DNA from: Diogma glabrata
Taxonomy: Eukaryota > Arthropoda > Insecta > Diptera > Cylindrotomidae
Length of the DNA: 64,000 nucleotides
Direction: 5' to 3'
Assembly (NCBI GenBank): GCA_963693315.1
Contig: OY856188.1
Coordinates: forward strand, 103,418,462 to 103,482,461
Position 1 is the stretch's first letter. Each line of letters starts with the position of its first letter. The notes below the pieces were generated by a model. That model did not search any database. It saw only the letters and a program-made list of their open reading frames with translations, and had not been told where the DNA came from. Positions 45,215-55,521 of the stretch are shown in pieces. A program made the position numbers and the translations under genes.

Positions 45215-45840
45215 TTTTTCAATTTTTGTTTATTCGTTAAATTTTTTTAATATAGGTGCCAGAAAATAAGTCGACATCCACATTCAGCTGTAAATATTGC
45301 AATAAAATATTTAAACGGCACTGGGATTATAAAATGCATAAAAGAATACATACAGGCGAAACACCTTTTGAGTGTTCACTGTGCAATAGAAAATATCCAC
45401 GCAAACACAGTTTAGCAAAACATATGAAATTACATGAACGGGTAAGGTTTATTTAGATCAAATTTATTTAAATTGCTCACGCATAGAGGTATCAGTTTTT
45501 CTAGATTTTTAATTTTTGATCTACGAGTGTGTAATTTTCGTAATTCAGTAACTAATATTGACATATGAGTTAACATGAGATTTCATGTAATACTGGCAAT
45601 AGCTTTGCGATATCACTACCTAGCCAAGGTGATATCATAGGGGTGCTGGCGGAAGAACTATATTATATTCAGTCAACGGTAGCACCCACAATCTAAGTTA
45701 TGAAATATTCCTTAATGATGGGACTCTTTATTTGTTCGAAGAAACGACTCTTTTTGTAACTCTATATCTACACTTCAGTTATATAAGGAAGACAGTGCGT
45801 TACATAATCAATTAATATAGCACTAGCTGGACTATTGGCA
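45215..45840 (+). repeat. Segmental duplication, copy 2 (exon plus intron)
   Basis: See 38560-39240. Spacing between copies is about 6.65 kb, now filled mainly by Helitron, LINE and unassigned sequence. Confidence 0.88.
45256..45441 (+). CDS. ZF2 exon with two C2H2 fingers, duplicate 2
   Basis: 62 codons from TAATATAG to CGG|GTAAGG, phase 0. Fingers FSCKYCNKIFKRHWDYKMH..IH and FECSLCNRKYPRKHSL...LH, joined by TGETPFE. All ligands are intact. Compared with 38603-38797 the MHKRIHTGETPFECS core is identical in protein, and changes cluster in the DNA-contact positions and in the first ten residues. The two could be used together (an array of four fingers) or as alternatives. Confidence 0.88.
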
Positions 45841-46253
45841 ACCTAACATTGGGTTCGTTCCTGCAAGCTTGTGTTCAACTTATGGATAAATAGGAAATGT
45901 TTATTTTTTATGCATAACTAAATCGATATTGTAAATAGGTCCAGATTATGATATTAAATAGGTAATTAACGATACATGTGTGAGAAATGTTTGTTTAATA
46001 TTCGCAGTATGAAGTATTTTTACACCCGTGTCGTATTAGTTTTTTCGATCGCGCAGAAATGCTTAAAAATATAATGACATCTTAAAAAATAAAAATTTTG
46101 ACTGAAACATTACAAAATCATGTAAGAAAAAAGTCTCCAAAGATTTTTAACTAAGGTGACAATAAAGTTGTCCTTATAAACAATCAATTGTTAAAGATTT
46201 ATTCGCAAAAAAATATTTTAGATATTTATCAATAATTAACTTTGCAACTTAGT

Positions 46254-47174
46254 ATGAATAGTAGTAGCGATAGTATTACCTCCGATGTTGAAACAGCCGC
46301 AACTGCTGAAGCATCTTTAGTGCCACAAAAGACCAAAGTACAGTACTAAATGGCTTATCGAAGATTTGTGAAATGGTGCGAAGAACAACAAGTAAAAAAC
46401 TGGAACGAAAAAATCATGGTCGCATATTTTGACCAAAATTCTAAAGATTTAAAAGCGTTATCACTATGGAGCCATTATTCAATGTTGCGGACAATGCTGT
46501 CCCTAAAAAACAAGATCGATATAAGCAAGTATAACTGTTTACTGGCATTTCTGAAAAAGAAATCTGAGGGTTGCAATGTAAGACGAAAAAGTCGAAAGTA
46601 TTGATAAGGCTAGACCTTCAAAATTTTTTACTTGAAGCTAATAATTTTTTTAACGTTTAGATGGCGCTTATTGTTGAAATTTCTGGAGCTTGTACGAGAG
46701 AGAAGCTTTGCCATGTTTTATTTGATGATATATCAAAAATAAAAATTTCTAGAGAATTTGCCATTACGTCTAGAAATTAGTAGAAATATAGACGGAATAA
46801 TTTTTTTTGCAACAATCAGGAAATATACTCAAATTTGCGTCCTTTGAACGGTGGCATTCTAAGATTTTTTCCTTGCTTACAAATAGGACAAATGGGTAAA
46901 GCAAGTAGTAGGTATAAATCCATTTGGTTCTTTCCCCAAAACCATAGCTACCTTTCTTGGATTGTCAGATGCGTCTGCCTATACAAGCCACTGCTTTAGA
47001 CGATCGCTACCAACCCTATTGGCTGATTCGAATGCAAGCATTTCGACACGAAAGCTGCACGTGACTGAAGGATATGAGGAAAATTATATAGAAAACAAAA
47101 GAAAAATCGCAGTTTACATACTAGGAGAGAAACAATTGCACAGGATAAGAAATATGGTGGACGTATCTGGTTGA
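46254..47174 (+). pseudogene. Crypton-like tyrosine recombinase relic
   Basis: ATG at 46254 opens a Ser-rich leader, a TAA, and then YRRFVKWCEEQQVKNW, MVAYFDQNSKDLKALSLWSH and a helix with YSMLRTMLSLKNKIDISKYN: the N-terminal core-binding domain of a recombinase family found in insect genomes. After decayed codons the strand containing ISGACTREKLCHVLFDDI follows (about 46690), then PKTIATFLGLSDASAYTSHCF with the catalytic HxxR box (HCFRRS) at about 46990, and the end VTEGYEENYIENKRKIA. The catalytic Tyr is readable as the Y of EGY. Several stops and frameshifts. Fits Crypton-type YR transposons; not a host gene in this state. Confidence 0.75.
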
Positions 47175-48576
47175 GCTGCCTTGATGCGATGTCTACTTGA
47201 TTTTTCTATAATGAATGATGGAAAGAAAGTCTTTATGGTGGGGACCCCATGCTAACCCGTAGACTAAGGCCTATTGGCAGACTTTCTTCCAGTTATAGGT
47301 ATAAGTAAAACTAAACTTTAAACTTTCAGATAAGTTGTTTGATTGTTTTTTAATTACAATTTTCCTCTAATTTATAGTACAATTGGTATATGATTTCTCC
47401 GCTATATTCTATAAAATCCCCTCCCAGGTTTATATTTATTTTAATAAATTAATCGATCATCCAATTGACGATCGATCTATTATATAAAGGTAACATCGGT
47501 CAATTACATATGAAATAAATATATTTACCTTATTCAGCGGAAATTATATTTATTTTCATAAATTTAATATTATTTCAGTTTTGTAATATTTTAGGTTGTA
47601 GTCATTAAATTAAATATAATTTTATATAAGTTAAATTTCGTAATTTAAAAATACATTGTGAGAATTTAGATATCTGAACTAAGTTGAATATACTTAGTTT
47701 ATTCTATATTATTTGTTTTGTTTGATGACTTGCTTAATTAATTAAGTTAATTTAATGGGAAGAATAATTTATGTATTGTATGTTAATTAGATTAGTCATA
47801 CATATGTTACAAAAGGTTAGAGTTGAAAGTCCAGTCAAAATTGGAGATGGCAATAGTCCTGGGCCGTGTAAGGATGTTGAAACTGAAAGACCTACACAAA
47901 AATTTAACTTTTCTTCAAATGGCATTAATAAAATGCCGATTTCCTCCCAACAACAATTGTCATCTAACGTTACCATATCTAATTGTGCGAATTCTATCAT
48001 GTACTATAAAAAGTAATTTTTTCTTGTTATATTATATTCTCTGTTGTTAAAATTTTAAAATTAAATTCGCTTATCTTTTTCATGGTTCTACTTTGTCTAA
48101 AAACCACTGTCACTAATGTGCACTATTGTGTGATAAGTGACATTTTCCACACCAAAATGACAACTGAAAATATTAAGTTTTCACACGATCGGAGAAAAAT
48201 ATAAATTTGGTATTAAGGTATAGTCGGGAGTTGTGTGCCGTTAATTTTTTCTTTACATTAAAACCTTTTAAGAAATTGTTCCCACTTCCGACCGCAACAT
48301 AGCAGGCCTAGAATACACGAGGCTAGAATGCGTGAATATTTTTATTTTTTTTTTGCTTTATAGTGGGAACAAACTCACATATGTTCCAGGCCGAATTGAC
48401 GTAATTCGTTTAATAACATATTTGTTTTAGGCTACGTACAGAGTGAAAGCGTTGAGCGGTGCTGTGCGCAAAGCGGTGCTGTTTCGCGCTGGAGCAAAGC
48501 GTTTGACTGCGCACAGTAATGCTTTACGCGAAGCTATATGCTAGCACAAAAATTGAGTTAATGGTCATTTTTCAAA

Positions 48577-48860
48577 ATGAATTCAGAAGATGAGTTATTC
48601 TTAACTGAAAGTCTTTATTTACGGTTAAAAAATTTAACATAAGATCAATTTAGATCGAAAAATCAAAGGTGAATTGCATCAGTTATATCCTCAACTTCGG
48701 GAGGATAAAACTAAATTTTTTGAATGCACTAGAATGTCCATAGAAACATTTGATTATATTTTAATTTTAATTGAACCAAAATTGTTAGAAATTTGGACCA
48801 ATTTTATTAAAACGCCAATAACAGTTGTGAAAAATTAATAGTTACTTTGAATAAGTGCCT
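48577..48860 (+). pseudogene. PIF/Harbinger transposase N-terminal relic
   Basis: MNSEDELFLTESLYLRLK, then after a frame change ELHQLYPQLREDKTKFFECT, RMSIETFDYILILIEPKLLE and, after another, EKLIVTLNK. The order matches the N-terminal half of HARBI1-type nucleases (F..L...RMS..TFDYLL..I.P.L, then E+L...L+YLATG). The catalytic DDE part is missing. Confidence 0.75.
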
Positions 48861-48944
48861 AATTAAAAAAACAATTCACAATACTAAATTTGTGCAGTTC
48901 AAACTAAGTTATACTTCAGTTATAATATCCCGAGCAGAAATTTG

Positions 48945-49140
48945 TCAGGGCTCAAGTAAGGTCCTGATCAGGTTTGCCCTAGTTCGGATCAGGCATTTGT
49001 AGGGCAGCCTGATTGGGCCCTGATCATAAGTGCAACGCTTTTGCCCTATCAGGTCCTGTTTGGGATAACCGGATCAAACCCTGATTGGGACAATCAGATC
49101 AGGCCCTGATTGCGATATCCCGACCAGACCCTGATATATA
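48945..49140. repeat. TCAGGGCCTGATC palindrome cluster
   Basis: GATCAGG, CCCTGATC and GGGACAATCAGATCAGGCCC-type units recur at least eight times in both orientations in 195 bp, far GC-richer than the surroundings. A weaker related stretch is at about 49365-49400. Possibly a small inserted MITE; exact ends not found. Confidence 0.6.
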
Positions 49141-49859
49141 TTTATATATTATATACATAAATTAATCAAATTAAAATAAAAAAATTGGAAAAAATTAAAT
49201 GGAAAAAATTAAAACAAGCATACCACCTTAATCACTTTTATTATAGTCTTCCAGTCGAGAAGCGTTAACTAAAATATGCACGAAACGATTTTAACTATAT
49301 ATTTCTAAAATGGATAATACTCTAGTGAATTTTAACCAATTCAAATTTCAGTTAGGGCTCAAATACGAAAAACCTGATCAGCGCCAGATATATTCAAATA
49401 AGGTAGTGTCGGTGATAAAGTATAAAGTATAAGTATAAAGTGTATTCACAAGGTTGTGTATCCACAATTTTTATTTTTTTAAATTGCCGGAAGAAGCGCG
49501 ACATTTCATTTGATCCTTAATGACGATTTATTTTCGTTAAAACCATTCGGACCCGCATCACCTGACCGTTCTACTGGAAACTTTTTTTTTTGCTTCCAAT
49601 TTTTCTCGATCGATTATCACGTAAAAAGCACAATAAATAAAAATATACGTTAATTTAAATTAAAATAAGTTAAATATATAAAAATAAAACATATAACGTT
49701 GGCTTCAAAGCGTTTACGTGTAACTTCATTCTCAAAAAATTGGGAAGAGGCGAAGCAATCGTTCAATTGAAATTCAAAACAATCTTGAAAATAAAATTAA
49801 CAATCAATAAATCAAAATCTTTAATTACAGAATTGCAGTTAAAGGTTTTCCTCATAAAC

Positions 49860-50340
49860 AGATTTTAAATCAACAGATATCTTGCGACAGGGACGTCATT
49901 TCGATCACTGTAATTTTCACCCAGACACCCGTTCATCCATAATATACTTGTGAAATACCTTCAAATCAGCGACATCTCTCCTATTTTGCAATGAATCAAG
50001 CTTAACAGCTGTCTTTTGTATCAATCAAGACATTTCAAACTACTTACGTAGACTCCACCGCAAATGTGAGAACAATATTCAATGCAGGGACAAATAAATG
50101 ACTTATACAGTTAAAAACAAACAACACGCTATTAAAAACCTTACGATCTCTTCCAGATCATTTGAATCCAACTTTAATGAAAACAGATTAGGTGTTGATA
50201 ACCTAGAAAAATGGCAAACTTGAGTTTTGCTCGTGTTAAATTCAACGCTATTAGCAACACCCCAATCCAAGATTGTTTTTAAATCAATGTTTAATGACTC
50301 AATCAAATTTGATCTAGCGACATTAAGAGTTGCTGTTTAT
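49860..50340 (-). pseudogene. LINE RT fragment (jockey/CR1-like)
   Basis: The - strand has IESLNIDLKTILDWGVANSV, EFNTSKTQVCHFSR (the RT region after the catalytic box) and, with frame breaks toward 49990, LFVPALNIVLTFAVEST and a final helix. Nested inside the Harbinger element. Confidence 0.72.
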
Positions 50341-52612
50341 TGTTCGTTATAATGAGTTATATATTAACGTCTCCGAAGATGCCATCGAAGGATAAGGATG
50401 AATGTAAATCTAGCCTATATATAATTATAATAAGATTTTACTAAGGATTGGTGCTACATTCTTATCAAATGTTTAAAGTTTAATTTTATGCATATAATCA
50501 GGTTTAAATACATGGTTAGTATGAATTTGTAAAAGCATTTTTCGAATAATAAATTTAAAAAAATTATCCGCATTATTTTATGAAACTATAAGCAAAGGCT
50601 TAGGTTGGACATTATCTTCTTATAATGTATAATTAGTAGAGAAACGGTTAGCTCTCTAATTAGCCCCTCACAAATGATCGTTTTTTTTTTGCCAATTACA
50701 GGTACATTTCTATCCTCAAAAGGTGGCAGAGAATATTTACAATAGATGATTGTTCAGCAATTTAAAATCTGCTTTACTATTGAATAGACGCTTCTATTTA
50801 TCTATATTAGCCTACGTCATAAATTTCTATTTTTGGTACCGTTCTTAGGTCCACCATACCACTTCTTGGGTCTTATCACCAAATAAAACCTTTTGCAAAG
50901 GAATCAATTGAAAATACGTAAAATCAAAAAACTCGCAACAAATGTGCAGCAAAAAAATAATCTATTATATCATACAAAAACAATCAAAACGCATGCTATT
51001 CAGCTTCAAAAACTGCACAGAACAGTTTCAAAGCGCACCGCTTGCGAGTATGCTTACGCACCGCTTACAGCCTCGCTTTACTGTGAACACTCTCATTTGA
51101 TTATACGTGTGCAGTTTTGAAGCTGTCTACGCTTTCAGCACCGCTTTGCGCACAGCACCGCTCAACGCTTTCACTCTGTACGTAGCCTTACACTTGTTGT
51201 ATACGCTCGTTAGTATAAATTTTATTTAAAAAATGCAATAATATTAACAAACATTGTTCTTCCTGAATATTGAAACCCACTTGACTAATAAAAACTCCAG
51301 TTCCTTCTTTAAAAACAAATGATTAATCCAATTCAACATTCGACCCATCACAACCAACATTTTGAAATTTGAATACAACCGTTTACACACTTTCTTTATA
51401 TTTCCTTTCACATTCCAATAGGATAACTTCAATATCATCATGTATACGATTTAAAGCTCCAGCCGTTGTAAATCTTATTTTTTTACTTTCATCATTCTGA
51501 TCTACCATATTTGTTACTATGTATATCTTATTTTATCAAAATATCGCTTTTAAATTAATCAAACTAAAACTATCCCCTATCGCTTAAATAAATAAAAAAC
51601 TTGACTCATTTTTAATTTGTATTTGATTTAAATATACATACAAATAATATTCATTTTTTCTTTTATTACAAATTATTTTATCCTTTATGTTGTTTAAGTT
51701 TAATTTATTATCTGATTTAAATTTACATAATCTGCTTGATCGAACAATTAATCGAGTATAAATAGTCAAATTCCTCATCTCCTGTTTCTTTCTTTATTGT
51801 AATCTTCACACCAATTAAAAATTTCCCTATATCATTTCAAATATAATGCAACTTGCAAGTTAACCATTTTCATATATCATCTCCATAAATAATTTCTCTA
51901 CAACTACAGATAATAATTCTACCTCCCTTAAATTTGCACAACCGTATTATATCTACATATAATACTATGACTAACCTTTACAAACAAAAATATTCATCAT
52001 TTATGTAGGCAGAAACATATATTAACTGATATTGTGTGACGCAACAAAGTAAATAACTGAGAAAATGTTAAACTATTATTGACTGACTAGCACACATGAA
52101 TATTTTATATTTGTTGAAATGAATTATTTTAATTTAAATGCCGGAACCGAAACAAATTAGCAAATTATTAGCGAATTTCTTCAAATATGAATATCCTTAT
52201 TTTATAACTAGTAATGTCGCATGTCACATTACTAATTAAGACATCCTAAGGAATTTGATAGAAAGGTTTTTTAAATTATTAAATTAAACGACATTACTCC
52301 TGAGGATGTTCCTAAAAGACAAAATATATTGACTAATTGTAAAAAATAAAATTAAATCTTTTATTTTTTAAATAAATTTATATATTAACGACCGTATACA
52401 AGTGTTAAACATATATGTTAATTATGCATTGCTTAGATTTGTCTAGAAAAATGCAACACAAACTTGTATCTAAGCTTTTTGTGATTTTATTTTACAATTG
52501 TAATTTTTGAATTGCGTCCTTTGCTCGTGATCTAAGAAATTTTAAGATAAGAATTAATTGATTGCATTTACTATGTTACAAATAATCTACTGTTTTATTT
52601 TGTTATCTACAG

Positions 52613-52825
52613 CAAACAAATGTTAACCAAGAAAATAAATTCAAATGTGAGGAATGGAATATAAAATCTATATGTTTGGACTCATTAATATTTCATAGAA
52701 AAAAGAAACATAAAGACAAAAAACCAACAAGCAAAAAAACAATTTTTAGCAATAGGCAATTTGCAAACAAATCTAGTTTGGTCAAACATTCTACAAAACA
52801 TAGACCAAAAGAAATAAAAACACTG
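52613..52825 (+). CDS. ZF2 exon with two degenerate fingers
   Basis: 71 codons from ATCTACAG to CTG|GTATGT, phase 0. The first finger reads FKCEEWNIKSICLDSLIFH...KH: the second Cys of the pair is Trp. The second reads IFSNRQFANKSSLVKHSTKH: both Cys are missing while the Phe/Leu core and His pair persist. The intervening KKKHKDKKPTSKK is a basic stretch. Neither finger should bind zinc in the usual way; the frame is nonetheless open. Confidence 0.65.
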
Positions 52826-52886
52826 GTATGTTGTCGATTCGCACTATCCATTTATAAATTACTATACTAATGACATTCTACTACAG

Positions 52887-53090
52887 GTCAAAAGAAAGAT
52901 TTCATATTCAGAAAGAAGGTTTACATGTGATGTTTGTAAAAAAAAGTTTCTCAAAGTTCAACATTTAACATGTCATATGCGAATACATACAGGTGAAAAA
53001 CCATATGAATGTTCACAGTGTCCTGAAAAATTTTCACGCAAGGATAAATTGGATAGACATTTTAAAATTCATGAACCATATGGAACTCCA
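52887..53090 (+). CDS. ZF2 exon with two C2H2 fingers
   Basis: 68 codons from CTACTACAG to CCA|GTAAGT, phase 0. Fingers FTCDVCKKKFLKVQHLTCH..IH and YECSQCPEKFSRKDKLDRH..IH joined by the canonical TGEKPYE linker. All ligands are present. Best-conserved finger exon of the gene; only 61 bp of intron precedes it. Confidence 0.92.
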
Positions 53091-53152
53091 GTAAGTCGTG
53101 GTTGTAGTAATATGAACCATATCTGACTAATCAAATATTCTTTGGTTTTCAG

Positions 53153-53203
53153 GAACTCCAGGACCCTAACAATGTAAAAGTCAAACAATTTTCCAATAAA
53201 TTT
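53153..53203 (+). CDS. ZF2 short linker exon
   Basis: 17 codons, ELQDPNNVKVKQFSNKF, from GGTTTTCAG to TTT|GTAAGT, phase 0. The start E-L-x-x-x-x-NVK resembles the linker exons at 54319 and 60783, but the KSTI-KKK half differs. Introns on both sides are short. Confidence 0.7.
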
Positions 53204-53545
53204 GTAAGTAAGAAATTAACTAACTTTTAATCATAATTTAATTCGATATTTTGGCATCAGCCGTTTGTTAAATAAAATAACGGTAAATTTAATTCCAAAC
53301 TATTTTTATTTTTCAACATTGTCTTCACCCATGCCTAATAGAACTATATTGTAATTATAATGGACATTACTCTTTCTCTCCGTCAAAAGTCCCCATAATT
53401 TTTAAAATTTGTTTAAAAGAAAATAACCATGATGTGCCATTCTTTTACCGTTGTTTCATATAACTTATACGAAACATATTGATACTCCTTGCAATCAAAG
53501 TGTGATAAGTAAAATTAATAATTTCTTTTTTTATTTCAAACGCAG

Positions 53546-53704
53546 GTTTGCCAAATTTGCCATAAAACTATTGGGGGGGAAATGTTATTTCAAATACATA
53601 TGAATATTCATACTCGTGAAAATTTGTTAAATTGCCCGAAATGTGATAAGCAATTCGCACGGAACTGTAATTTGGTGCAGCATTTGAAATTTCATTCAAA
53701 CCAG
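53546..53704 (+). CDS. ZF2 exon with two C2H2 fingers
   Basis: 53 codons from AACGCAG to CAG|GTAAGA, phase 0. The first finger starts at the exon edge (VCQICHKTIGGEMLF..H..IH) and is slightly short between the Cys and His pairs; the second is NCPKCDKQFARNCNL...FH. The linker THTRENLLN-type (HTRENLLN) is a variant of TGEKPY. A run of seven G at about 53573-53579 is a slippage-prone spot within the exon. Confidence 0.88.
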
Positions 53705-54318
53705 GTAAGATTTTATAAAATTTCATATTCTGAATAATTTAAATTAAAAAGAGTTTGCAAACATAAATTAATGATTTACGTTAAACTTAAAAGCCAATAT
53801 AACTAAAACGGTGTGAACCCGAGATGCAAAACTATCATAAGCTTTGAGAAATACTATAACTGAATATAACAAAATATCATAAACAAATAAAAAATAAAAG
53901 AGATAAGATATCTGTCTCGCAAATTTGGGTATACATATTTTGTCCACAGACAGACAGAAACACATACAAATTTTTGGATTTCACATATCTCGAGTTACAA
54001 TTGACCTGCGGCCCGAAAATCAACGCCAATCGATGTATTGTCCTATGATCGTGTGTACCAAATTTGAAGTCAATATGTCAAGTGCTTTCTAGGATGTCTT
54101 GTTGTCCACAGACACGCATATAAAGTGAAATAATTATTATGACAAACAGGGCTGGCTGCTGTTGTTTTCACTGACGCTTTAAAGATTTACAGACTATTCG
54201 ATTTTTTTAGTCATACTATTTTAGTTTTTAACCGCACGATGTAAATAAAGTATTACCTTTTGTGGAGTCTAGAGACTCCTTAAACTAAGTAATTATTAAA
54301 ATGTTTGTTTATTTAAAG

Positions 54319-54381
54319 GAACTGAAAGAGACTCAAAATGTTAAAAAATGTGTCAATAAGTCAACTATTGATAAAAAAAAG
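54319..54381 (+). CDS. ZF2 linker exon, copy 2
   Basis: 21 codons, ELKETQNVKKCVNKSTIDKK plus K, from TTTAAAG to AAG|GTAAAA, phase 0. Nearly the same as the exon at 60783 (5 of 21 residues differ). Lysine-rich; no domain. Confidence 0.72.
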
Positions 54382-54599
54382 GTAAAATATATATCTATTA
54401 ATTGCCTATTACTACACTTAAATAGTTTAATTTTATATTTCAAAATCAACGTGTTAAATTTTACCCACTATTAAGTGCGAATCTTTCTTTAAAGGCAAAT
54501 TTGTACATTTAGACTTGTAGACTGCTAAGTACTTAGTGTAATCGTCATATTCAAGAGCTCAAGATCTTTTTGAAAAAAGCGAATACATTTAAATGGTCT

Positions 54600-55245
54600 A
54601 TTTTGCAGAAATCTTGTATATTTAGATAACTTGATTCTAACATGTCGCTACGTCCTGATAGAGCCAAACATTATCCCACAATGCGAGATACGGTTTCATC
54701 TTCTTCAAGACATGTTGGATCTGAACGGGTCAGACTTAACGGAAATCTGGTGGTTTTGCGCCTCACCTCTGAAGTCAATATATTATAGGGCTTGCAGTCG
54801 TGCTGTGTTTCTTTTTCAAACCGGCAGACTCGCTGTAGGCGTTGTTCTGAAAGCACTTGTGATGCATAATCTGTCAGGCCTTTGAGCGTCCAGTTTTTTA
54901 TTCGCATTTCCAACAAAATTGCTCGAGAACCATGCAAGGGACCCACAGCTGACAATAGTTCTGACAATTACTTTATTCAGCTGTAGACCATTTTCATAGC
55001 TAGCCACTATTTGCCATAAAATACTCTCCTGCAAAGCAACTGAACTCGGATTGCATTTGCGCATTTGAGTATTGGAGAGAGTAACACCAAGATACTTCAC
55101 ACTATCTTGTAGTGTTAATGTGTTTTTACCAATTGAGGTAAGTGTGAATTTGACTAATTTCCCTCTGTCGGTAAACGCAACGAGGTGTGTCTTAGAATCA
55201 TTGATTCTATACAGCGACTACCTCTGAAAGGATTATATTCGTAGA
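54600..55245 (-). pseudogene. LINE RT C-terminal fragment (R1/jockey-like), copy 1
   Basis: The - strand reads MKYLGVTLSNTQMRKCNPSS, then KVIVRTIVSCGSLAWFSS, KKLDAQRPDRLCITSAFRTT and PTASL, the RT thumb and post-RT motif (AMRTTPTxA) of R1/jockey-type LINEs; upstream TLTSIGKNTLTL codons precede. Frame breaks present. The homologous copy is at 61440-61850. Confidence 0.78.
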
Positions 55246-55521
55246 ATTTCTAACTTGATAAGCGTGTCAGCCGATCACCCCCTCCAAGACTAAAGTTTTG
55301 CCTTTCTAAACTCCAAGACTAAGGCTTTCCAAACAATTATAATAGTATATTACATATATATTTCGCTCACATCATATACGATTTGAAATATAAAAAAATT
55401 TGGCCGGCGGTCAATAATTCACAGTTATCTGGGATCAGGAATCGACGGAAACCGATAACCAGATCAAAAACAAATCCTAATGCACGCCGAATCCATGAGG
55501 AATATCACGGAAGATTTAAAT

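Larger units (their letters stand above)
48430..51187 (+). mobile_element. PIF/Harbinger element, 2.76 kb
   Basis: GGCTACGTACAGAGTGAAAG... at 48430 and its complement ...CTTTCACTCTGTACGTAGCC ending at 51187 match perfectly for about 50 bp. TTA flanks both ends (48427-48429 and 51188-51190). Just inside, further GCACCGCTT/AAGCGGTGC units are repeated. A transposase relic is at 48577; the middle holds a palindromic repeat (48945-49140) and a LINE fragment (49860-50340). Confidence 0.92.
54160..55300 (+). repeat. Segmental duplication 2, copy 1 (linker exon plus LINE)
   Basis: Matches 60618-61930. Shared sequence begins GCTGTTGTTTTCACTGACGC, runs through the linker exon, its intron, and a LINE fragment, to CCTCCAAGACTAAAGTTTT. 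The right edge of this copy is next to Gypsy element C. Confidence 0.88.

Noticed and set aside
47752..48050. Overlapping frames of 75-82 codons on both strands
   Set aside because: No motif on either strand and several frames open at once, as expected by chance.
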